Positions 59,780-64,000 of a stretch of DNA of 64,000 nt are shown one piece after another. The position numbers and the translations under genes were made by a program. The notes under the pieces were generated by a model, which was not told the origin of the DNA, ran no database searches, and saw nothing but the letters and a program-made list of their open reading frames with translations. Source of the stretch: Manihot esculenta (lineage: Eukaryota; Streptophyta; Magnoliopsida; Malpighiales; Euphorbiaceae). Each line of letters opens with the position of its first letter. Positions within the stretch are counted from its first letter, which is position 1. The DNA is taken from NCBI RefSeq assembly GCF_001659605.2, contig NC_035174.2, positions 8,304,402 to 8,368,401 of the forward strand, written 5' to 3'.

Positions 59780-62700
59780 TGTAATACCCGGCTAGACTCC
59801 GGTATCGGAATTCCTACCGTCCAGTGGAATCTCGGATGTCGGAACTCTCTAGAAGGGTAAAATCATGTTTTTTATAAAATGTTTTCATGTATTTTATGGT
59901 TTTAAGTAAGAAAGAAACTGAGTTTTGAATGAAAAAGACCAAGGGAGGAAGTCCAAGTTCGGCCACCGAACATGGTGCACTTTAGGGAGCACCTTTGGCC
60001 TCCGAAGGTGGTCTGGCCAGCCACCTATAAAAGGCCCCATGTCCAAAAATGAGCGAGTTTTCTTCCCCATTTTCGGGCAGAGGTGAGTCCATGCCCCTCC
60101 CATGGTTAGTTTTGATGATTTTCTTCAAATCTTTCAAGTTTTAACAAGTTTTAACTTGGTATTTGAAGTTTTGAGCTAAAGATCAAGTTTTGGAGCTTGG
60201 AGACCCAAGGAGCTAGATTTCTCCCATCTCCAAGTTAAGGATCGCATCTCCTCTCGATCTTCAAGAGGTAAGCTTAGATCCTACCCTTCTTGTATGTTTT
60301 ATGAAAGTTTTGAGGGGTTGTAAGAAGGTTTATTGCATGATTAGAGTATATGCATGATGTTAGGGTTTATGTGAGTTCTATGGGTAATGTATGTTGTATG
60401 TGTTGCTAGATGTGTTGTTGGTGGGGTTCAAGCTAGTTTGAGACCCCTATATGTTTATGAAAGTGTGTATGCATGTTTTTGCATGAGTTAGTGTGAGTTT
60501 GAAAAGTTTGGGAGGCATTTATGCATAGAAGGCTGAGTTCTGCCATTTCTAGAAGAACTCAGGTTCGGCAGCCGAAGCCATGTTCGGCCGCTGAACCTGC
60601 CTGTGGTGGCATGTTTTGGCTGCCGAACCCTACCCTCGAAAGTTGGACTTTCGGCTCTGGAGGGGAGTTTCGGCCGCCGAAGGTGCATGACTTTCGGCTC
60701 TGGAGGGACTTTCGGCCGCCGAACCTGCCGCCGAAAGTGCCCTGTTCAGCCTTCCTTTGCATGTTTTCTATGATTGTTTTAAGGTTTTTTAGGGGGGTTT
60801 TTGGGGAGTTGTTTAGAGTCATGTTAACCTATGTTTGGTCCCTCATTTGAGTCCACCTGTGTAGGTACGGACCCGAGGAACCGAGGATCCCAGCAGTGAG
60901 ATAGCTGCTTCTAAGTCAGCCTGAGGTGAGTAGAATGGATCTTTATATTTCAAAGCAAATAAATAAATTTGAGCATGTTCATGCATCACAAATGCCATGT
61001 GATATACTAGGTTGTTGCATTAGAATTCACGAATATGTTGCATTGCATAATATAATGATGATGTGGATGGGGGTTGGATGATCCATTAGCCCTCGTATAA
61101 AATGGTATGATATGATATGGTATGATGTATAAGACCAGGTCGAGGCCTATTCTACGCCCTTGGCACGATGTTGAGAGAAAGTCCAGGTCGAGGCCCATTC
61201 TACGCCCCTGGCACATTGGAATGTTATGTTATGCTATGTTAAGGAAAAGACCAGTGGCCCATTCTACGCCCTGACACTATTGGAATGTTATGTAGAGGGC
61301 TATTGGTGACAAGTCCATCCTTGATGTGATTTGTTTGTGATGTGATGCATTTCATAAAAGCATGGATTTTAATATATGTTTTACTATTCTGCTCACTGGG
61401 CTCTAGTAGCTCACCCCATTCCCTTAACCCCAGGTTTGCAGGTACGAGATAGACCAGGAGGTCGGCAAGAGTAGAGGCATAGTGACTTGCGGTTGTCGAA
61501 GCCGGTCAAAAATAACCTTTCTGGTTATCAACAATTTACAACTGCAGATAGTGGTGAAAGGATCGAATCCACAGGGAATTGAAGACTTACCTATTTTCCT
61601 TATCAAGACCAATAAAATAAACTGAAATAAAAATAAACTGCAAAAGAAGAAAACTGAAAACGAGATAAACTGAAACGAGATAAAACTGAAAGAGAAATAA
61701 ACGGAAAGCAAAATAAACTAAAACGAGATAAAACTGAAACCAACTAAACTGTAAGTAAAATGGGGGGGTTTTGAGATTGATTTAATTAATCTAAAACTGA
61801 AAGCAATAAAAATAAGGCAAATAATAAAAATAAAGAGAAATAAATAATAAGAAAGATCTAGTTGAAGAATTGGATCCACTTTAGTTGTTGGGATTGATCA
61901 TTGACACTTAGTTTCCTTTGGGTTGATTCAATAGATTAGTTATGGAGATGGAAGACGCTTCTCACCACCATTATCTCTCCTTATGATTAAACCAATTAGG
62001 GAACGTCCTCTAATTAATTACTAATTAACAAATTGCCAAGGAACGTCCTTGGGCCTTAGGCATCAAAACAATTGTCAATTGCATTAAGAAATAGAGAGAT
62101 CCAATCCTAGCTATCCAAACGTATGGAGATAACGCTAGATCATACAATTTCCTTGGGTTTTATCCCAAGTGTTCTTATGTAAGGATAATCTAAGCAATTA
62201 CGGACTTAAATCATCCAAACTAACATATTATTACTTTGCAATCAAGAATCAACATAGATCTAAACAACAAAGCAATATTGAAATCAAGCATGAAATTGCA
62301 TAAATATTGAACAACCAAAAGTTAAACAATGTTTGATCAAGTCTTCCAATCCATAAAACAACCAAAGTATCACCTAATCTTCAACTAGAATAAAAGATTT
62401 CAGCCTCTCATGGCTGAAACAAAACCAAAAATAAAAGAAAAGAAGAAAGGTAGAAGAAGAGATGTGAATTTCGTAGGTGTCTCCCAAGGGGAGCTTAAGG
62501 GCCCTGTAGAGGCTCCTTATGTGGCTTTTTATAGTTGAAAAGTGTTGCCCTAGGTCATACTTACTGCCCAAGAGGTATTTTCTGCCCAAGTTATGTCTGA
62601 AAAGGAAAGAATCACGTTTTTCGGCTTCAAAAGGAAGGCTGCGCGCGAATGCTTTGCGGAAGGAAGTTGGTGCGCACGGTTTGGTCTCCGAAAGGGAAGG

Positions 62701-63773
62701 AGGCACAGATTGTGCTTCCTAAATAAGTTTAGATGCTGACCTTGCTTCCTAATTAGTGTAGAGGCTGCCCAAGGTGCTGCCCATGCTCAACTTGTTGCCC
62801 AAGTTGTTGCAGAAAAGGAAGGTGGCGCGCAGATGGCTCTCAGAAGAGGAAAGCGCGCAGATTGTTTCTGAATAGGAAGGATGCACGAATTTTGGTCTTC
62901 AAAAGGGAAGATATGCTGTCCATACATTCCTTTTTAGGTGGAGCCTCTTTTGAAATTCGAATGTTGAACGCAGAAGAGGAAGAGCATCTCTTTAAGATCT
63001 TGCTGCCTAAATAGGAAGATATGACTGCACAGTGTGTGCACATTTTTGAACAAGGAAAGAAAGATCTGCGATTTGAATTTCAAATAATCTTCTGACTGAG
63101 CTTTCCTTGTTTGCTTTTGCTTCTGCACTTTCCTCATTTGAAAACTTTCCTTTTCTGAAAACTTTCCTTATTTGGAAACTTTCCTTATTTGGCACTTTTT
63201 GGCAGTTTTAAGAGCATTTTCTCCAGATTGTCTCTTTACACCTAATATCTGCAAAACATAATTAAAACCACAAAATTAAGCAGAAAAGATGTAAATAAAC
63301 ATCAAGAACATAATGATAAAATGGACTAAAATATGCTCTATCACACAGTGTATGTAATAGTTAGTAGTGGACATGTATTGTAAAATGCTGTAATGTTATG
63401 TAATGTAAAGAATTGTATTGAGAATAGAATTGTGCTTGGCCCTAGTGTATGGTTAATCCCTTTTGGGTACATGATCTTTTTAATGAAATGTTTTAATGAT
63501 GTTTTTATGCTAAACCAAGCTTAATGTATGACATGTTACCCATTGGAGCATTTGATGAGGGCTTCAGTGTGGGGTTTTATGTTTATGGTTATGTGCATGC
63601 ACAGATTAAGCTTGGTGATGAAAGAAAAAGTTTAAAGTTTTTATGTATATGTATGATCATGTATGAGATTTAACAGGTATACAGGATATATGTTAGGCTT
63701 GCTACGGGTCCCGGCGACCTTAAGTCGATCTGGATCCTAGCGCCGGTAGCGGTCCGGTTTCCGGGTCGTTACA
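59780..63773 (+). repeat. solo LTR (gypsy, plus strand) inserted in the minus-strand LTR, itself interrupted
   Basis: Begins TGTAATACCCGGCTAGACTC and ends TTTCCGGGTCGTTACA, with CATTA before (59,775-59,779) and after (63,774-63,778). Without the insertion at 61,495-63,346 it is about 2,140 bp, close to the other solo LTR. It has TTCGGCCGCCGAA words and three minisatellite units (61,131-61,280). Confidence 0.9.
61495..63346. mobile_element. 1.85-kb non-coding insertion of unknown class inside the solo LTR
   Basis: The LTR text GAGTAGAGGCATAGTG breaks off and resumes with AGTGTATGTAATAG, leaving 1,852 bp between and AGTG on both sides (a possible 4-bp target duplication). The plus-strand left end is ACTTGCGGTTGTCGAAGCCG and the right end ATATGCTCTATCACAC. 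Inside there is an A-rich tandem of AACTGAAA(C/A)GAGATAAA-type units (about 61,600-61,760) and the phrase AAGGATCGAATCCACAGGGA. There is no ORF with family signal, no terminal repeats and no poly(A) tail. It could be a non-autonomous retroelement fragment or another repeat; the class is open. Confidence 0.6.
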
Positions 63774-64000
63774 CATTATAACCCTTTAAACCTTCACAAA
63801 ACTTAATTAAAAACATGAGAGAGGCAAGGATCAAGGCTTACCTCTTGGAGATCTAGGAGTGACAGCAACCCCAACGTGGAGATGAGTCAAATGGTCTCCA
63901 AAGCTTCAAAAATTCGATTTAAGCTTAAAAACTTCAAAAATAAGATCATCAAGGGGTGGCGGAGACTTACCTTGCCCAGAAATGGAGAGAGAAAACTCGC
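63774..64000 (-). repeat. 5' LTR of the minus-strand gypsy element, second segment (runs off the window)
   Basis: Continues the LTR interrupted at 59,779, starting with the CATTA duplication. The phrase TAGGAGTGACAGCAACCCC occurs on both sides of the solo LTR (about 59,747 and 63,867), a short repeat within this LTR. The LTR start is beyond the right edge. Confidence 0.75.

Larger units (their letters stand above)
53251..64000 (-). mobile_element. second Ty3/gypsy element, minus strand, truncated at its 3' side and invaded by two solo LTRs
   Basis: Read right to left: 5' LTR (right edge of the window down to 58,372, split by a plus-strand solo LTR at 59,780-63,773), primer-binding site (complement at 58,357-58,368), gag (58,122-about 56,600), protease region interrupted by a solo LTR (54,119-56,308), and the first half of RT down to 53,251. 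The rest of RT, RNase H, integrase and the 3' LTR are missing. It is related to the young gypsy element at protein and LTR level but is a different, older family member with many frame breaks. Confidence 0.88.

Noticed and set aside
61560..61580. GGATCGAATCC resembling a tRNA T-loop
   Set aside because: No acceptor stem, D-arm or anticodon arm around it.
61495..63346. Helitron interpretation of the non-coding insert
   Set aside because: Neither end shows TC...CTRR with a 3' hairpin, and the insertion is not between A and T.

Overview
The window is nuclear DNA from a flowering plant, most likely a eudicot. The evidence is GT-AG introns that break up conserved plant genes, a plastid-targeted enzyme, very AT-rich intergenic DNA and nested LTR retrotransposons primed by initiator tRNA-Met. 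Euphorbiaceae is possible, but that is only an impression from repeat style. I see no bacterial features, CRISPR array, tRNA or rRNA gene.

Left part (1-13.4 kb): four genes, all on the minus strand. They are the N-terminal half of a PRP4-type splicing kinase (kinase domain beyond the left edge), two adjacent small genes with HMA-type metal-binding CxxC domains, and a BAH plus Agenet chromatin-reader gene of six exons (686 aa). A 5'-truncated LINE remnant lies between the kinase and the first HMA gene.

Middle (13.4-27.5 kb): about 14 kb of AT-rich intergenic DNA. It holds a 26-copy ATT microsatellite, a LINE RNase H fossil, a TTAACGAGTC minisatellite, a hAT-like MITE, a foldback element with a GAA-rich core, a decayed Ty3/gypsy remnant and a promoter-like G-box/TATA cluster with no gene behind it.

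Second gene cluster (27.6-38.1 kb): plastid pyruvate dehydrogenase E2 (LTA2 type, plus strand, six exons, 478 aa), convergent with an ACD11/GLTP-like lipid-transfer gene (minus, four exons, 249 aa), then an NPF3.1-type transporter (minus, four exons, 584 aa). From memory, PRP4K, a small copper-transport-like gene and LTA2 are close neighbours on Arabidopsis chromosome 3, while NPF3.1 and the BAH/Agenet gene are neighbours on chromosome 1. If so, the window keeps an ancestral block that was split after duplication in Arabidopsis.

Right part (38.8-64 kb): a nest of retrotransposons. A Ty1/copia element (plus) has a complete chromovirus-like Ty3/gypsy element (42,828-51,594) inserted in its integrase. 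The two gypsy LTRs are each 2,231 bp, differ at three sites found by eye, and the element is flanked by AAAAT. The copia element stops inside its RT/RNase H region at about 53,250 and abuts a minus-strand gypsy element broken inside its own RT. That second gypsy carries a solo LTR (TCTAG duplications) in its protease region and another solo LTR (CATTA duplications) in its 5' LTR. The latter solo LTR is itself split by a 1.85-kb non-coding insertion of unknown class. Both the copia and the young gypsy lack most of the gag capsid region.
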